Shown here: in pieces, positions 4,617-5,539 of the stretch | How positions within the stretch are numbered: position 1 is the first letter of the stretch | How the letters are laid out: every line of letters begins with the position of its first letter | Assembly: GCA_011620845.1 (NCBI GenBank) | Contig: WOYJ01000057.1 | Span: forward strand, 1-5,539 | From: Methanobacteriaceae archaeon | GTDB taxonomy: Archaea; Methanobacteriota; Methanobacteria; Methanobacteriales; Methanobacteriaceae | Direction: 5' to 3' | DNA: 5,539 nucleotides | The notes under the pieces: model-generated | Database searches by the model: none | What the model saw: only the letters and a program-made list of their open reading frames with translations | Told to the model about the DNA's origin: nothing | Translations under genes and position numbers: made by a program

Positions 4617-5519
4617 GAAACTAAATGCCCAGAATGTGGGTCAGAAAAACTCATAAACGACCACGAGCGTGGAGAAATTGTCTGCGGAGCCTGTGGTCTG
4701 GTAATCGACGATAACCTGGTGGACATGGGGCCCGAATGGAGGGCCTTTGACCATGAGCAGAGAGATAAAAGAACCAGGGTAGGTGCACCTATAACCTACA
4801 CCATACACGATAAAGGTCTCTCCACCATGATCGACTGGAGAAACAAAGACATCTACGGTAGGGACATCCCCGCCAGAAACCGTGCCCAGTGGTACCGTCT
4901 CAGGAAATGGCAGAGAAAAATCAGGATATCAGGTGCAACCGAAAGAAACCTGGCCTTTGCATTAAGCGAACTCGACAGAGACTCATCCCGGCTGGGACTG
5001 CCCAGAAGTGTCAGGGAAGCAGCCTCTGTTGTCTACAGGAACGCCGTGGAAAACAAGCTCATTCGAGGTAGAAGCATAGAAGGTGTGGTAGCTGCATCAC
5101 TATACGCTGCCTGCAGAAGATGCAACGTACCCAGAACCTTAGACGAGATAGCAGAAGTCTCCAGGGTAAGCAAAAAAGAAGTTGGAAGAACCTACCGGTT
5201 CCTGACCAGGGAATTGAACATAAAACTACCACCCACCTCACCAGTGGACTACGTTCCACGCTTCGCCAGTGAATTAAACCTCTCAGGTGAAGTCCAATCT
5301 AAAGCCATCGAAATAATAGAGAAGGCCATGGAAAAAGGACTAACTTCAGGAAGAGGACCTACCGGTGTGGCTGCAGCCGCTTTATACATTGCATCAGTAC
5401 TTCTCGGTGAGAGAAAAACCCAGAGAGATGTGGCTGATATCGCAGGAGTTACCGAGGTCACCATCAGAAACAGGTACAAGGAACTCACCGAACAGCTCGA
5501 CATGGGCGTAACCTTATAA
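4584..5519 (+). CDS. tfb: Transcription initiation factor B (TFB, TFIIB homologue)
   Basis: Predicted protein of 311 residues. TFB binds the TBP-TATA complex and the BRE, recruits RNA polymerase and sets the start site. Domains in order: a zinc ribbon with C15, C18, C34 and C37 (CPEC...CGAC, 15-37); the B-reader/linker (about 45-105, with WRAFDHEQRDKRTRVGAP); the first cyclin fold (about 113-208); and the second (about 218-303), ending in the BRE-contacting helix-turn-helix VTEVTIRNRYKEL (289-301). All family features and the normal length are present. The ATG at 4584 gives the usual short N-terminus before the zinc ribbon but has no Shine-Dalgarno sequence: no GG occurs in the 27 bases before it. 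The frame is open back to 4494 but contains no ATG, GTG or TTG there, so a longer form would need a non-standard start or a frameshift from gar1. Coupled translation after gar1 is possible. The stop lies within the window. Confidence 0.96.
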   Translation: MRQEVSEIEKIETKCPECGSEKLINDHERGEIVCGACGLVIDDNLVDMGPEWRAFDHEQRDKRTRVGAPITYTIHDKGLSTMIDWRNKDIYGRDIPARNRAQWYRLRKWQRKIRISGATERNLAFALSELDRDSSRLGLPRSVREAASVVYRNAVENKLIRGRSIEGVVAASLYAACRRCNVPRTLDEIAEVSRVSKKEVGRTYRFLTRELNIKLPPTSPVDYVPRFASELNLSGEVQSKAIEIIEKAMEKGLTSGRGPTGVAAAALYIASVLLGERKTQRDVADIAGVTEVTIRNRYKELTEQLDMGVTL

Positions 5520-5539
5520 AAAAACTTATTGAGAGGCCT

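Noticed and set aside
4466..5503. Minus-strand open frames opposite gar1 and tfb
   Set aside because: Shadows of the highly conserved TFB coding sequence; translations show no domain and no start signals.

Overview
The window looks like core chromosome from a methanogenic archaeon of the Methanobacteriales, most likely Methanobacterium or a close relative. The evidence is the gene content (archaeal-type DnaG, Gar1, TFB, DUF211), the archaeal promoters (a BRE/TATA of the form CGAAA-N2-TTTAAATA), the AGGAGG-type ribosome binding sites, and AT-rich spacers around moderately GC-rich genes. The genus is inferred from protein resemblance, not from a search. I see no insertion sequence, prophage, CRISPR array, tRNA or rRNA.

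Layout. On the minus strand (5-1648), a small stand-alone Toprim-domain protein is followed by dnaG, the archaeal DnaG primase/exosome-associated protein, apparently as one transcription unit. A divergent spacer of about 340 bases (1649-1992) carries promoters for both directions and no convincing gene. On the plus strand, a DUF211 protein (1993-2283) and an RraA-fold protein (2289-2951) are only 5 bases apart and form a likely operon. A 135-base AT-rich spacer with a 10-base direct repeat precedes a multi-pass membrane protein of the flippase-like/UPF0104 family (3087-4154). A spacer with a textbook archaeal promoter then leads to gar1 (H/ACA RNP subunit, 4252-4527) and tfb (transcription factor B, 4584-5519).

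Functional picture. Three of the seven genes serve core information processing: DnaG, Gar1 (RNA-guided pseudouridylation of rRNA) and TFB (promoter recognition by RNA polymerase). The small Toprim protein is probably a nucleic-acid enzyme too. The DUF211/RraA-like pair is a metabolic or unknown unit. The RraA-like protein keeps a metal-site motif typical of the aldolase/decarboxylase branch, so the usual labels 'RNase regulator' and 'menaquinone methyltransferase' are doubtful. The membrane protein appears to be a separate transcription unit.

I found no clear new multi-gene system. The points most worth checking are: (i) the tfb frame stays open for 30 codons upstream of its ATG, and this stretch forms three imperfect 30-base units that straddle the start; (ii) the DUF211 gene probably starts at a GTG downstream of an ATG that overlaps its Shine-Dalgarno sequence; (iii) a spaced 10-base repeat lies in front of the membrane-protein gene; (iv) the metal-site motif in the RraA-like protein.
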